Source: Leptolinea sp964397625 (GTDB lineage: Bacteria > Chloroflexota > Anaerolineae > Anaerolineales > Anaerolineaceae). From it: a stretch of 64,000 nt of DNA. The translations under genes and the position numbers were made by a program. This document shows positions 34,104-42,810 of the stretch, piece after piece (positions within the stretch are counted from its first letter, which is position 1; the number at the start of each line of letters is the position of its first letter). The notes below the pieces were generated by a model. That model had not been told where the DNA came from. It ran no database searches and saw only the letters and a list, made by a program, of their open reading frames with translations. The stretch lies in contig CAYNJT010000003.1 in assembly GCA_964397625.1 (NCBI GenBank), forward strand, positions 33,872 to 97,871. Direction: 5' to 3'.

Positions 34104-35009
34104 ATGGACGAATTGCGTTCGGTACCTGTCTGGAAAGAAACTCTGGCCACCCGCGTAATACAGGTTTGCGGGTATTCAAGCATCATATTTGTTCTGTTAA
34201 TCCTGTACTTCCTCCTCAGTGAAGGTCTACCGGCTGCATGGATGGTGGATCTCAGCAGTCTTTTGGGGACACGATGGTATCCAACAGAGAGCCACTTTGG
34301 CTTGTGGCCATTAATCTTTGGTTCCATCATCGTCACAATTGGAGCCGGGTTGGTCTCCATTCCTCTCGGTGTGGGAACGGCTGTATATATTTCCGAAGTC
34401 GCGCCTGCCTGGACTAAAGAGATATTAAAGCCGCTGGTGGAATTGCTGGCCGGATTACCCTCGGTGGTGCTTGGTTTCCTGGGCATCCAGGTGTTGGTGC
34501 CGTTCATGCGCCGTTTTTTTGACCTGCCCACCGGCCTCACGGCACTGACCGGGGCTGTTTTACTGGGATTGATTTCCCTTCCCACCATCGTTTCGGTGGG
34601 TGAAGACGCGTTGAACACAGTACCCAAATCTTACCGCGAAGCCTCCATGGCTTTGGGGGCCACACGCTGGCAGACCATCTGGGGGATCACCCTTCCGGCT
34701 GCCCGTTCCGGAATGATCACCGCCGTGCTGCTTGGTCTTGGCCGCGCCATGGGTGAGACCATGGCGGTCATGATGGTTACCGGTAACGCGCCAGTTATGC
34801 CGCAGGGAATACAGGCCATCATTCTGCCTATTCGAACCATGACAGCTACAGTAGCCTCGGAAATGGGTGAAGTGGCTGCCGGCAGTGTACATTACAGTGT
34901 CCTTTTCCTCATCGGCATTGTTCTTTTCCTGATCTCGCTGATCGTCAATGTGCTGGCGTTTACATTGACCTCACGACGAACCACCCGCAGCGAACGGCTG
35001 CTTTCATAA
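34104..35009 (+). CDS. pstC: Phosphate ABC transporter permease PstC
   Basis: Permease subunit of 301 residues with six membrane helices. It has the PstC EAA-loop SYREASMALGATRWQTIWGI and the LPSVVLGFLGIQVLVPF stretch of the family. Together with PstA it forms the phosphate channel. Located between pstS and pstA in a tight operon. Confidence 0.95.
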   Translation: MDELRSVPVWKETLATRVIQVCGYSSIIFVLLILYFLLSEGLPAAWMVDLSSLLGTRWYPTESHFGLWPLIFGSIIVTIGAGLVSIPLGVGTAVYISEVAPAWTKEILKPLVELLAGLPSVVLGFLGIQVLVPFMRRFFDLPTGLTALTGAVLLGLISLPTIVSVGEDALNTVPKSYREASMALGATRWQTIWGITLPAARSGMITAVLLGLGRAMGETMAVMMVTGNAPVMPQGIQAIILPIRTMTATVASEMGEVAAGSVHYSVLFLIGIVLFLISLIVNVLAFTLTSRRTTRSERLLS

Positions 35010-35019
35010 GGAATAAAGT

Positions 35020-35880
35020 ATGCGAAGGCGGCTGCTCATTCCTCAACAGGTGGAAAAATTGGGATTTGGACTCCTGTTTTTGATCAGCTTCTTAACCGTT
35101 ATCCCGATTATTGCTATTGTTCTGTATATCTTTTATCAGGGAACTCCGGCCATTTCATGGGAGTTTCTGACTGCCATGCCCAGCAATGGCATGAAAGCCG
35201 GCGGGTTGTGGCCGGCAGTCATCGGCACGTTTTACCTTACTGTGGGTACGGCCATTTTCTCGGTTCCATTGGGTATCGCGGCGGCCATCTATATTGCTGA
35301 ATACGCGCCGAACAACCGCTGGACACGCCTGATCCGAATTGCCATCATTAATCTGGCCGGTATCCCCTCCGTGGTTTATGGCCTTTTCGGGCTGGGATTG
35401 TTCGTCGTCTTTATGAGATTTGGAACCAGCATCCTTGCGGCATCCTTAACCCTATCGATCATGACCCTCCCGGTGATCATCAGCACCACAGAAGAAGCGT
35501 TACGCTCCGTGCCTACATCTTTCCGAGTGGTCAGCATTTCCCTGGGCGCCACCCGTTGGCAGACGATCAAACGTATCGTTCTTCCGCAGGCTTTGCCGGG
35601 AATCATCACCGGGGTGATCCTCGGGCTGGAACGCGCCGCTGGTGAAACCGCCCCCATCCTGTTCACTGGAGCCGCATTCTTTTTGCCCCGGCTGCCGCAA
35701 TCACCCTTTGACGCGACCATGGCTTTGCCTTACCACCTGTTTGTCATTTCCACCCAGGTGCCCGGTATGCCGATCCAGATCCAGTACGGTACTGTGCTTG
35801 TGCTCCTGCTGTTTGTTCTGGGCATGAATATCGCCGCGACCATAATTCGATCTCGGGCGCGGGCGCGCAGGCAATGGTGA
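35020..35880 (+). CDS. pstA: Phosphate ABC transporter permease PstA
   Basis: Second permease subunit, 286 residues, six helices. The coupling loop SFRVVSISLGATRWQTIKRI and the segment NLAGIPSVVYGLFGLGLFV are diagnostic. AAGGAATAAAG precedes ATG 35020. Confidence 0.95.
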   Translation: MRRRLLIPQQVEKLGFGLLFLISFLTVIPIIAIVLYIFYQGTPAISWEFLTAMPSNGMKAGGLWPAVIGTFYLTVGTAIFSVPLGIAAAIYIAEYAPNNRWTRLIRIAIINLAGIPSVVYGLFGLGLFVVFMRFGTSILAASLTLSIMTLPVIISTTEEALRSVPTSFRVVSISLGATRWQTIKRIVLPQALPGIITGVILGLERAAGETAPILFTGAAFFLPRLPQSPFDATMALPYHLFVISTQVPGMPIQIQYGTVLVLLLFVLGMNIAATIIRSRARARRQW

Positions 35881-35883
35881 GAC

Positions 35884-36639
35884 ATGGATAAGATCGTAAT
35901 CGAAAACCTCACCCTTACCTATTCGGATGGCACGGAGAGCCTTAAAAATGTTTCCATGACCATTCAGGCCAATGCCATTACTGTTTTGTTCGGCCCGGCC
36001 GGTGGGGGAAAATCTTCATTGCTGCGTGTACTCAACCGCCTGAATGACCTGGCAGATGTGACCGTGCTGAAGGGTAAAGCCTTGATTAACGGCGAGGACA
36101 TCCTTTCACCAGAAATTGATGTGAATGCCTTGCGCCGCCGGGTTGGAATGGTATTTTCGCGGCCGGTACCGTTGCCATTAAGTATCTACGATAATGTTGC
36201 GTACGGCCTTGTTATGGCCGGGATGAAGAACCGTAAAAAATTGGATGAGGCAGTGGAACTGGCTCTGAAGCAGTGCGTGCTGTGGGATGAGGTTAAAGAC
36301 CGCTTGAATGACCCGGGAATTGCCCTTTCCGGTGGGCAGCAACAGCGACTTTGTATGGCGCGCGTTCTGGCTCTCCAACCGGAAATCATCCTGCTGGATG
36401 AACCCACCTCCGCGCTGGATCCACTGGCAACCGCGAAGATTGAGGAATTGCTGCGTGAATTAAAAGAGAAATTCACCATTGTGATTGCCCCGCATAATAC
36501 ACAGCAATCCGCCCGCATAAGCGACATGGCAGCTTTCTTTCTGCAGGGCGAATTGGTGGAATATGCCTCGGCCGAGACGATGTTTACCCTGCCCAAAGAC
36601 AAACGCACCCAGGATTACATCACCGGGCGCTTCGGTTGA
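35884..36639 (+). CDS. pstB: Phosphate ABC transporter ATPase PstB
   Basis: ATPase of 251 residues that powers PstSCA. Walker A is GPAGGGKSS (usual PstB has GPSGCGKST), the segment RRRVGMVFSRPVPLPLSIYDNVAYG is the PstB-type Q-loop, then LSGGQQQRLCMARVLA and ILLDEPTSALD. The usual phoU gene does not follow; the next gene is convergent, its stop only 6 bases away, so no room is left for a terminator. Confidence 0.94.
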   Translation: MDKIVIENLTLTYSDGTESLKNVSMTIQANAITVLFGPAGGGKSSLLRVLNRLNDLADVTVLKGKALINGEDILSPEIDVNALRRRVGMVFSRPVPLPLSIYDNVAYGLVMAGMKNRKKLDEAVELALKQCVLWDEVKDRLNDPGIALSGGQQQRLCMARVLALQPEIILLDEPTSALDPLATAKIEELLRELKEKFTIVIAPHNTQQSARISDMAAFFLQGELVEYASAETMFTLPKDKRTQDYITGRFG

Positions 36640-36645
36640 TCTCGA

Positions 36646-37590
36646 TTAGATGGTGCGGTTTATGTTTTCTATCGATACAGTCTGCCTGAACTGTTCCGAA
36701 TAACGCACCTGCATATAGCTGATGGGCGAATTACCGGCCAGCGGTCCGGTGGTGATGCCCCAAATCAATCGATGCGCTTCATCAAACCAATCGTTGCCGT
36801 CTCCGCCCGCGTAAACCACGTCACCAAGTGTCGGACGCAAAGATGCCGATGTTGTGCGCAATTCAGTTTCGAATAGGCCATTCTCTTCTGAAAATTCATT
36901 ATTTGCCGCGCCGGTCCCATGAACCTGCTGGTTCTCTTTAATAATATCTACAGCTTCGATCACACCATCATCCCTGGCCGTGAATGTAACGCTGGTGCCG
37001 TCGCGTAATTTCAGGGTTGTATGCGTGTTACTGGATTTCAGGTCAGAAAACTCGCCGTTACGGTTTCCTTCCTGATCGGATGTATCCACATGCGGGTCGC
37101 CCCAGATGGTGGTGCTCTTACCGGTGGATTTGTCTGTTATTTTAAAGGTGACACCATCAATAAATTCGAATGAATAGAGGTTGGTTTCCGCCAGATGTTT
37201 ATTTCGGACCACCAGTCCGTCCACAAATTCATAAGATTTCCACTCCATCTCAAGAGTAGATGAGGATGATTGGGTAATCGTTACTTTTTCTGATACGTTT
37301 CCCCCCGAGTCGATCGGAGATTGATCGCGTACGGTTTTTAATTGTTTGATCAGGTCTGATAATTTGATATCCACGTTCATATCAGTCTGGGTTGCCGGTT
37401 TTGCCGCAGTAAGTGTATTACCCCGCGATTCCACCCCGCCACTGAGTTGGACCTCATCTTCGTCGATGATCTGTTTAAATGATTTTGTTTCGGCTGTAGG
37501 ATCTTTGCGATGCTTCTCAATCTCGCGGGTCAATAAAAGCAACCGACGAGCCATAATCAGAGATTGTAGTGAATCCGATCCAACGTACAC
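36646..37590 (-). CDS. DUF1521-type protein with GDPHVD self-cleavage motif and RTX-like repeat
   Basis: A 314-residue protein with no signal peptide or membrane helix. Residues about 117-215 resemble DUF1521, the metal-ion-inducible autocleavage domain of the rhizobial effector NopE1: TTIWGDPHVDTSD with the scissile pair Asp165-Pro166 (bases 37084-37101), then GEFSDLKSSNTHTTLKLRDG. In NopE1, calcium triggers cleavage between D and P of GDPHVD. Residues 261-270 (AGGDGNDWFD) match one RTX calcium-binding nonapeptide. The start is GTG 37590 with GGGGAGG before it. Both calcium-type elements and the lack of a Sec signal fit a non-Sec exported protein, but no secretion genes are nearby. The cleavage is predicted, not shown. 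Confidence 0.75.
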   Translation of the reverse strand: MYVGSDSLQSLIMARRLLLLTREIEKHRKDPTAETKSFKQIIDEDEVQLSGGVESRGNTLTAAKPATQTDMNVDIKLSDLIKQLKTVRDQSPIDSGGNVSEKVTITQSSSSTLEMEWKSYEFVDGLVVRNKHLAETNLYSFEFIDGVTFKITDKSTGKSTTIWGDPHVDTSDQEGNRNGEFSDLKSSNTHTTLKLRDGTSVTFTARDDGVIEAVDIIKENQQVHGTGAANNEFSEENGLFETELRTTSASLRPTLGDVVYAGGDGNDWFDEAHRLIWGITTGPLAGNSPISYMQVRYSEQFRQTVSIENINRTI

Positions 37591-37714
37591 AAAAACCTCC
37601 CCGCCAGAAGGTACTATTTGAGATTTGTTTTCGGTTATTTTTTCCCAGCCTAAAGGTGGAAGAGCATAAAAAAGACATAAATTTTTTCACAATCGATTCA
37701 AGATAAATCAACTC

Positions 37715-37743
37715 TTGACACATGGTTTGTAATGCCGTAATAT
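37715..37743 (+). promoter_or_regulatory. Strong promoter upstream of mgtA leader
   Basis: TTGACA at 37715-37720 and TAATAT at 37738-37743 are exactly 17 bases apart. It drives the short open frame and terminator that follow and may reach the P-type ATPase gene. Confidence 0.78.
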
Positions 37744-37759
37744 CGCACCAGAATTTACT

Positions 37760-37834
37760 ATGAAGAAAAAATCAGACCCTTATTTGCGCAGTATGCTGGC
37801 TTTAAGCCTCAAAACCGACCGGACAGTCGTCTAG
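37760..37834 (+). CDS. Possible 24-residue leader peptide or small protein
   Basis: An ATG about 10 bases after the predicted transcription start opens a 24-codon frame beginning MKKKSDPYLRSM and ending TDRTVV. It has no ribosome site and no run of one amino acid. It lies wholly between a good promoter and a good terminator, so it belongs to a separate short RNA or to an attenuated mgtA leader. I do not recognise it. Confidence 0.35.
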   Translation: MKKKSDPYLRSMLALSLKTDRTVV

Positions 37835-37866
37835 ATTCAGTTTCGTATTTTTCAGCACTGAACTCG

Positions 37867-37898
37867 ATTCCCGCGACGGTTGGTTGCGGGAATTTTTT
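37867..37898 (+). terminator. Terminator in mgtA leader or after small RNA
   Basis: An 8-bp stem ATTCCCGC/GCGGGAAT is followed by TTTTT, about 145 bases after the promoter and 225 bases before the ATPase gene. Confidence 0.82.
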
Positions 37899-37960
37899 AT
37901 GGATCGGAGATGTTCAATGTGCTGGTTGATCCAACTTCCCATAAATAATCATTTGACGAT

Positions 37961-38104
37961 CGGAAATCACTTTCCGTATCGCCATTATTCCGTTTGTCAA
38001 CCAAGAACCAATCTGTTTCACTATCGGGCAAGGGACCGGGTACCTTTAGTTCTGTAAGAAAATGTTGATTTTGGTATCAAACCATATTGGTTACTCAACA
38101 TTTT
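37961..38104 (+). other. Hairpin-rich leader of P-type ATPase gene
   Basis: Two hairpins are exact: CGGAAA/TTTCCG with a TCAC loop (37961-37976), and a long-range stem AAAATGTTGA/TCAACATTTT (38059-38068, 38095-38104) ending 6 bases before the AAGGAG ribosome site. I could not match the known Mg-sensing M-box. The second stem could control translation. Confidence 0.5.
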
Positions 38105-38122
38105 AGAATTAAGGAGTAAGCC

Positions 38123-40756
38123 ATGAATTTGCTCGATAACAAACTGATTAATACCGTGATCCCCGGTGGACTGAATGCAAGCAACGGTAATCGATATGCG
38201 GCCCAACTTAAAGAGATCGCCCGGATGGATACCCCGGATGTGTTGGAGATGTTCAACACCAGATTAGATGGGTTAACCGCAGAAGAAGTTGAATCCCGCC
38301 TGGAAAAATATGGCCTCAACGAGGTTGCCAAAGGTAAAAAGAAAAATCCGCTTGGCCGACTGTGGGGTAACATCAAGAATCCGCTGGTACTCCTGCTGAT
38401 CGGATTGGCTTTTGTTTCCTTTTTGACTGGAGATATGCGGGCAACGATTGTTATAGGTGTGATGGTCGTCCTGGGAGTCGTGCTTCAGTTTGTGCAGGAA
38501 ACCCGTGCCGACAATGCGGCCGAACAGTTGCAGGCCATGGTGAGCACTACCTCGACGGTAACCCGTGACGGCCAAAAGCAGGAGATTCCCCTAAAAGAAT
38601 TAGTTCCCGGCGATATCATCGTTCTGGCAGCCGGTGATATGGTGCCTGCTGATGTGCGCATGCTTTCGACCAAAGACCTCTTCCTGAACCAATCCTCTCT
38701 GACCGGTGAAAGCGTGCCGGTGGAAAAGTTCTCAAATCTCTCCGGTGTTGACATATCCAATCCATTGGACTTAAGCAACATTTGTTTTCTGGGCTCTGAT
38801 GTGGAAAGCGGTAGCGGCGTAGCCGTGGTGATCTTCACCGGCGGGCAAACCTACTTTGGTTCGCTGGCATCCAGCATTACGGGCGAGCGCGAGACCACCA
38901 GCTTTGACAAAGGGATCAACCAGTTCACCTGGCTGATGATCCAATTCATGATCATCATGGTGCCGTTGGTTTTTCTTTTCAATGGTTTAAGCAAGGGCAA
39001 TTGGATGGAAGCCTTTTTATTCGCGCTGGCAGTAGCCGTTGGGCTCACCCCTGAAATGCTTCCCATGATTGTAACGGTGAACCTCTCCAAAGGCGCTCTT
39101 TCCATGTCAAAGAAAAAAGTAATCGTCAAACGTCTGAATGCCATCCAAAATTTTGGCGCCATGGATACACTTTGTACGGATAAGACCGGTACCATTACCC
39201 AGGGGAAGATCATCCTGGAAAAACACCTGGATGCCCGTGGGAACCCGAGCGTGAAAGTGCTTCACTTTGGGTACATCAACAGCTATTTCCAAACCGGTTT
39301 GAAGAACCTGCTGGACGTGGCTGTCTTAAACCATGTGGATTTGCAGGAGCAAATTGTTCTTAATGGCGACTACCAGATGTTGGACGAAATCCCATTCGAT
39401 TTCGCCCGCCGCAGGATGTCAGTAGTGGTGGAAGACCACGAGGATGACCATATCCTTATCTGCAAAGGCGCGGTTGAAGAAATCATGGGGTTGTGCACCC
39501 ATGTGGAATTGGATGGAGAAGTCCTCGAAGTATTACCGGAACATGATATCAAACGCCGCAAAATGGTACAGGAATTGAATTCCGAAGGTTTTCGAGTGAT
39601 TGCCATCGCCTACAAGATGGTGGAAAAAGAAGTGCACGATAAAGTCTATTCTGTGAAAGACGAAAGAGATCTGACCCTTTTGGGATTTCTTGCCTTCCTT
39701 GATCCACCCAAGCCGGATACTGCTGAAGCCCTTGCTCAACTGGAAGCCAACAATATAAAGGTAAAAATATTGACGGGAGATAATGACACGGTAACAACAA
39801 GCATCTGCCGGCAGGTAAATTTGCCAGTGCAGTCCATTTTACTTGGATCGCAGATTGACGAAATGGATGATCAAACTCTCGCGTTGGAAGCGGATAAAGC
39901 GACAATATTTGCCAAACTGTCACCTAATCACAAGCAGCGTATTATCAAAGCCTTGCAGCAAGACGGCCATGTGGTTGGTTTTATGGGTGATGGGATCAAT
40001 GATGCTCCGGCATTAAAAACTGCCGATGTCGGAATTTCGGTAGATTCCGCGGTTGACATTGCCAAAGAGTCTTCAGATATTATCCTGCTGGAAACCAGTC
40101 TGATGGTTTTGGAAGAAGGCGTTCTGGAAGGCCGCCGGGTCTTTGGAAATATCATTAAATACATCAAAATGGCGGCGAGTTCTAATTTCGGAAACATGTT
40201 CAGTGTTCTGGGTGGCAGCATCTTCCTGCCCTTCCTGCCCATGCTGCCTATCCAGGTGTTGACAAACAATCTGTTGTACGATTTCTCGCAAACGGCAATT
40301 CCCACGGACGATGTAGATAAGGAATGGCTGGCAAAACCACGCAAGTGGACGATCGGTGAGATCCGGCGTTTTATCTTCTTCATCGGGCCGATCAGTTCGA
40401 TCTTCGATTATCTGACCTTCTTTCTGATGTTGTATGTCTTCAACGCCTGGAACAACCCGGCGCTATTCCATACCGGCTGGTTCATTGAAAGCCTGTTCTC
40501 ACAGACCTTGATCATTCACGTCATCCGAACCAACCGTATACCGTTTATTCAAAGCCGGGCCAGCAAGGCTCTGATTGGTACGTCGCTGATCATCCTGCTG
40601 GTAGGTGTTGGACTGACAGTCTCGCCGCTGGCAGACGCGCTGGGGTTTGTCGCTCTGCCAGCTGTCTACTGGGCTTACCTGGCCGGCATGATTCTGCTGT
40701 ATGTGGTACTAACCCAGATTGTTAAGACATGGTTCTTTAAAAAGTTCGGCGACTGA
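38123..40756 (+). CDS. mgtA: MgtA/MgtB-type magnesium-translocating P-type ATPase
   Basis: Membrane ATPase of 877 residues, the length of P3B magnesium importers. It shows an N-terminal cytosolic part, the TGE actuator motif (LTGESVPVEKF), the membrane motif VGLTPEMLPMIVTVNLSKGA characteristic of MgtA/B, the phosphorylated Asp in DKTGT (about residue 353), KGAVEEI for nucleotide binding and MGDGINDAPALK of the hinge. Ten membrane helices are expected. It stands alone behind a long structured leader. Family membership makes Mg2+ uptake likely; other cations cannot be excluded. Confidence 0.92.
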   Translation: MNLLDNKLINTVIPGGLNASNGNRYAAQLKEIARMDTPDVLEMFNTRLDGLTAEEVESRLEKYGLNEVAKGKKKNPLGRLWGNIKNPLVLLLIGLAFVSFLTGDMRATIVIGVMVVLGVVLQFVQETRADNAAEQLQAMVSTTSTVTRDGQKQEIPLKELVPGDIIVLAAGDMVPADVRMLSTKDLFLNQSSLTGESVPVEKFSNLSGVDISNPLDLSNICFLGSDVESGSGVAVVIFTGGQTYFGSLASSITGERETTSFDKGINQFTWLMIQFMIIMVPLVFLFNGLSKGNWMEAFLFALAVAVGLTPEMLPMIVTVNLSKGALSMSKKKVIVKRLNAIQNFGAMDTLCTDKTGTITQGKIILEKHLDARGNPSVKVLHFGYINSYFQTGLKNLLDVAVLNHVDLQEQIVLNGDYQMLDEIPFDFARRRMSVVVEDHEDDHILICKGAVEEIMGLCTHVELDGEVLEVLPEHDIKRRKMVQELNSEGFRVIAIAYKMVEKEVHDKVYSVKDERDLTLLGFLAFLDPPKPDTAEALAQLEANNIKVKILTGDNDTVTTSICRQVNLPVQSILLGSQIDEMDDQTLALEADKATIFAKLSPNHKQRIIKALQQDGHVVGFMGDGINDAPALKTADVGISVDSAVDIAKESSDIILLETSLMVLEEGVLEGRRVFGNIIKYIKMAASSNFGNMFSVLGGSIFLPFLPMLPIQVLTNNLLYDFSQTAIPTDDVDKEWLAKPRKWTIGEIRRFIFFIGPISSIFDYLTFFLMLYVFNAWNNPALFHTGWFIESLFSQTLIIHVIRTNRIPFIQSRASKALIGTSLIILLVGVGLTVSPLADALGFVALPAVYWAYLAGMILLYVVLTQIVKTWFFKKFGD

Positions 40757-40777
40757 TCTGGGAGGGATGTGCAATAA

Positions 40778-40806
40778 TTGACAAACCCGGTCGGGTGACA
40801 TACACT
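40778..40806 (+). promoter_or_regulatory. cob operon promoter
   Basis: TTGACA (40778-40783) and TACACT (40801-40806) with 17-base spacing, directly before the cobalamin riboswitch. Confidence 0.8.
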
Positions 40807-40811
40807 AAGCT

Positions 40812-40936
40812 GAACTTGAAAAAGACAAGTTCCAAAACAAGGGAAGCTGGTGACTCCTATCAGAGAAATCCAGCACTGTGCCGCAACTGTGACCGGTGAT
40901 GTTTATCGGAAGTCAGGATACCTAACTCAAGTTTCA
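40812..40936 (+). ncRNA. Cobalamin riboswitch
   Basis: The core elements follow in order: GGGAAGCTGGTG (40841-40852), AATCCAGCACTGTGCCGCAACTGTGACC (as the segments AATCCAGCAC and GCCGCAACTGTGACC), and AGTCAGGATACC (40911-40922), the B12-box. The closing helix P1 forms from GAACTTGA at the 5' side and TCAAGTTTC at the 3' side. Binding of a cobamide should repress the four downstream genes. Confidence 0.93.
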
Positions 40937-40986
40937 ATCTGCCTGGTTTCCCGGACCAGGAAATGGCAGATACTCCACAACCATAA

Positions 40987-41020
40987 AGCAGCCACCGGTC
41001 CACCGGCGGCTGCTTCTTTT
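40987..41020 (+). terminator. Riboswitch expression-platform terminator
   Basis: AGCAGCC-A-CCGGT pairs with ACCGG-C-GGCTGCT (one mismatch), followed by TCTTTT, just upstream of cobT. A further hairpin (TCTGCC/GGCAGA around 40938-40970) lies between it and the aptamer and may act as the switch partner. Confidence 0.8.
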
Positions 41021-41041
41021 ACCGAAAGGATACCCTGCTTT

Positions 41042-42085
41042 ATGCTTTCCCTCCCCATCATTCCCCAACCTGATCAGAACATCGCTCAACTTACCTGGCA
41101 GCGACAGAAAAGGCTCACCAAACCCACCGGCAGCCTGGGACGGCTGGAAGACCTGTCAGTTCAAATTGCCACCATACAGGGAACAGCGACGCCGGATGTT
41201 TCACGCAAGGCTGTAGTAGTGATGGCCGGCGACCATGGTGTGAATGTTGAAGGTGTGAGCGCCTACCCGGCGGATGTTACCCGGCAAATGGTTCTGAACT
41301 TCCTTGCAGGCGGCGCGGCCATAAACGTGCTTGCCAGGCAGGCAGGCGCGCGGGTATGTGTGGTGGATATGGGGGTGGCAGCGGAATTCCCAGCCGATTC
41401 GCGGGTAATCAATGCGAAAGTGGATTATGGAACACGCAATATGGCCAAGGGACCCGCCATGACCAGACAACAGGCTGAACTGTGCGTCACCCGTGGTATG
41501 GAGGTTGCCAACCAGGAAATTGACCGTGGTCTCGATTTAATTGCCACCGGTGATATGGGTATTGGCAACACCACCCCCTCTTCCGCCATTGCGGCCGTCT
41601 TTACCGGTGAAGCAGTGGAGAAGGTGACCGGCCGGGGCACCGGTGTGGATGACAGGGGATTGGCTGTCAAGATTGCCGTTATTAAAGAAGCCATTCGGGT
41701 AAACCAACCTGACAGGAACGACCCGCTGGATGTGCTGGCCAAAGTGGGCGGATTTGAGATTGGTGGACTGGCGGGGTTGATCATCGGGGCTGCCTCACGG
41801 AGCGTTCCAATTGTGGTGGATGGATTTATCTCCACCGCGGCCGCGCTTTTAGCGGTGGAACTGGCGCCGGATGTGCGCCCGTACCTGATCGCCGCGCATC
41901 GTTCTGTGGAAATCGGGCAGCGCGCCATGCTGGAAAAAATCGGTGTTGAACCTTTGATGGACTTCAACCTGCGCCTTGGAGAGGGTACCGGAGCCGCTCT
42001 GGCATTTCATGTTATTGAGGCATCTGTGCGGTTGTTAAATGAGATGGCTACTTTTGAGGACGCGGGAGTTTCGGACAGAGCATGA
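41042..42085 (+). CDS. cobT: Nicotinate-nucleotide-dimethylbenzimidazole phosphoribosyltransferase
   Basis: Activates the lower ligand base of cobamides to its alpha-ribotide. 347 residues from ATG 41042; an open frame extends 64 codons upstream but crosses the riboswitch. Key segments are LTKPTGSLGRLE, VVMAGDHGVNVEGVSAYP, ATGDMGIGNTTPSSAI and FNLRLGEGTGAAL with the catalytic glutamate. The ribosome site (GAAAGGA) is 9-12 bases from the ATG, rather far. It opens the cobTS-cbiR-cobU operon and overlaps cobS by four bases (ATGA). Confidence 0.95.
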   Translation: MLSLPIIPQPDQNIAQLTWQRQKRLTKPTGSLGRLEDLSVQIATIQGTATPDVSRKAVVVMAGDHGVNVEGVSAYPADVTRQMVLNFLAGGAAINVLARQAGARVCVVDMGVAAEFPADSRVINAKVDYGTRNMAKGPAMTRQQAELCVTRGMEVANQEIDRGLDLIATGDMGIGNTTPSSAIAAVFTGEAVEKVTGRGTGVDDRGLAVKIAVIKEAIRVNQPDRNDPLDVLAKVGGFEIGGLAGLIIGAASRSVPIVVDGFISTAAALLAVELAPDVRPYLIAAHRSVEIGQRAMLEKIGVEPLMDFNLRLGEGTGAALAFHVIEASVRLLNEMATFEDAGVSDRA

Positions 42086-42810
42086 AATATCTGCGGCTGG
42101 CTTTTTCCATGCTGACTGTTTTTCCTGTTGGAAATATGGCGGACCAACCGCAATCGGGTGATTCTGGACGGGCGGCAGTCTGGTATCCTTATGTCGGTCT
42201 GGCTATTGGAGTACTGGCTGCCTCTGGCTGGTGTCTCTCCCGTCTCCTGTTTACCACCCCACTGGCAGCCGGGTTGACTCTGGCGCTGTGGATCGGATTG
42301 ACCGGTGGGTTGCATTTGGATGGTCTGGCGGATTGCTTTGACGGGCTGTTTACCGGGTCTACACGCGAACGCAGGTTGGAGATCATGGCAGACCCTCGCC
42401 TGGGAAGTTTTGGCACTATCGGTGTGGTGCTGTTCCTGATCATTAAGACTACCGCCCTGGCCGTCCAGCCGGGGAGCAATATTCCTTTCGTGATCCTGTT
42501 TGCCTGTGTTTTAAGCCGTTGGATTGTCCTGATTGGCGGGAAACAACCACTCGCCCGCGAAGGCGGCATGGCGGCTGATTTTTCCACCGGATTATCCAAT
42601 CGGACAATCGTTATCGCGGCTTTTCTTCCCGCCATGTTGATAATTTTAGGCGGTTGGCAGGCGGCTCTGGCAGCCGGCATGGCTGTACTGGCCACAGTTG
42701 GAATTTTGGCTTTGGCGCTTAATCGCATCGGCGGCGTGACCGGCGATGTGTTTGGCTTGATCATTGAAGTTTCAGAATTGATGGTATTGTTAACTTATGC
42801 GGCTCTCTGA
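42082..42810 (+). CDS. cobS: Adenosylcobinamide-GDP ribazoletransferase (cobalamin synthase)
   Basis: Integral membrane enzyme of 242 residues that joins AdoCbi-GDP to the alpha-ribotide made by CobT. The active-site stretch GLHLDGLADCFDGLFTG and RLEIMADPRLGSFG are typical; several hydrophobic helices follow. The start overlaps the cobT stop, and its own 3' end overlaps cbiR by 14 bases, so the whole operon is translationally coupled. Confidence 0.94.
   Translation: MKYLRLAFSMLTVFPVGNMADQPQSGDSGRAAVWYPYVGLAIGVLAASGWCLSRLLFTTPLAAGLTLALWIGLTGGLHLDGLADCFDGLFTGSTRERRLEIMADPRLGSFGTIGVVLFLIIKTTALAVQPGSNIPFVILFACVLSRWIVLIGGKQPLAREGGMAADFSTGLSNRTIVIAAFLPAMLIILGGWQAALAAGMAVLATVGILALALNRIGGVTGDVFGLIIEVSELMVLLTYAAL

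Noticed and set aside
37840..38122. M-box (magnesium) riboswitch before mgtA
   Set aside because: The conserved M-box core segments are absent; only simple hairpins are seen.
40850..41041. N-terminal extension of cobT by 64 codons
   Set aside because: It covers the cobalamin riboswitch and terminator and has no similarity to CobT.
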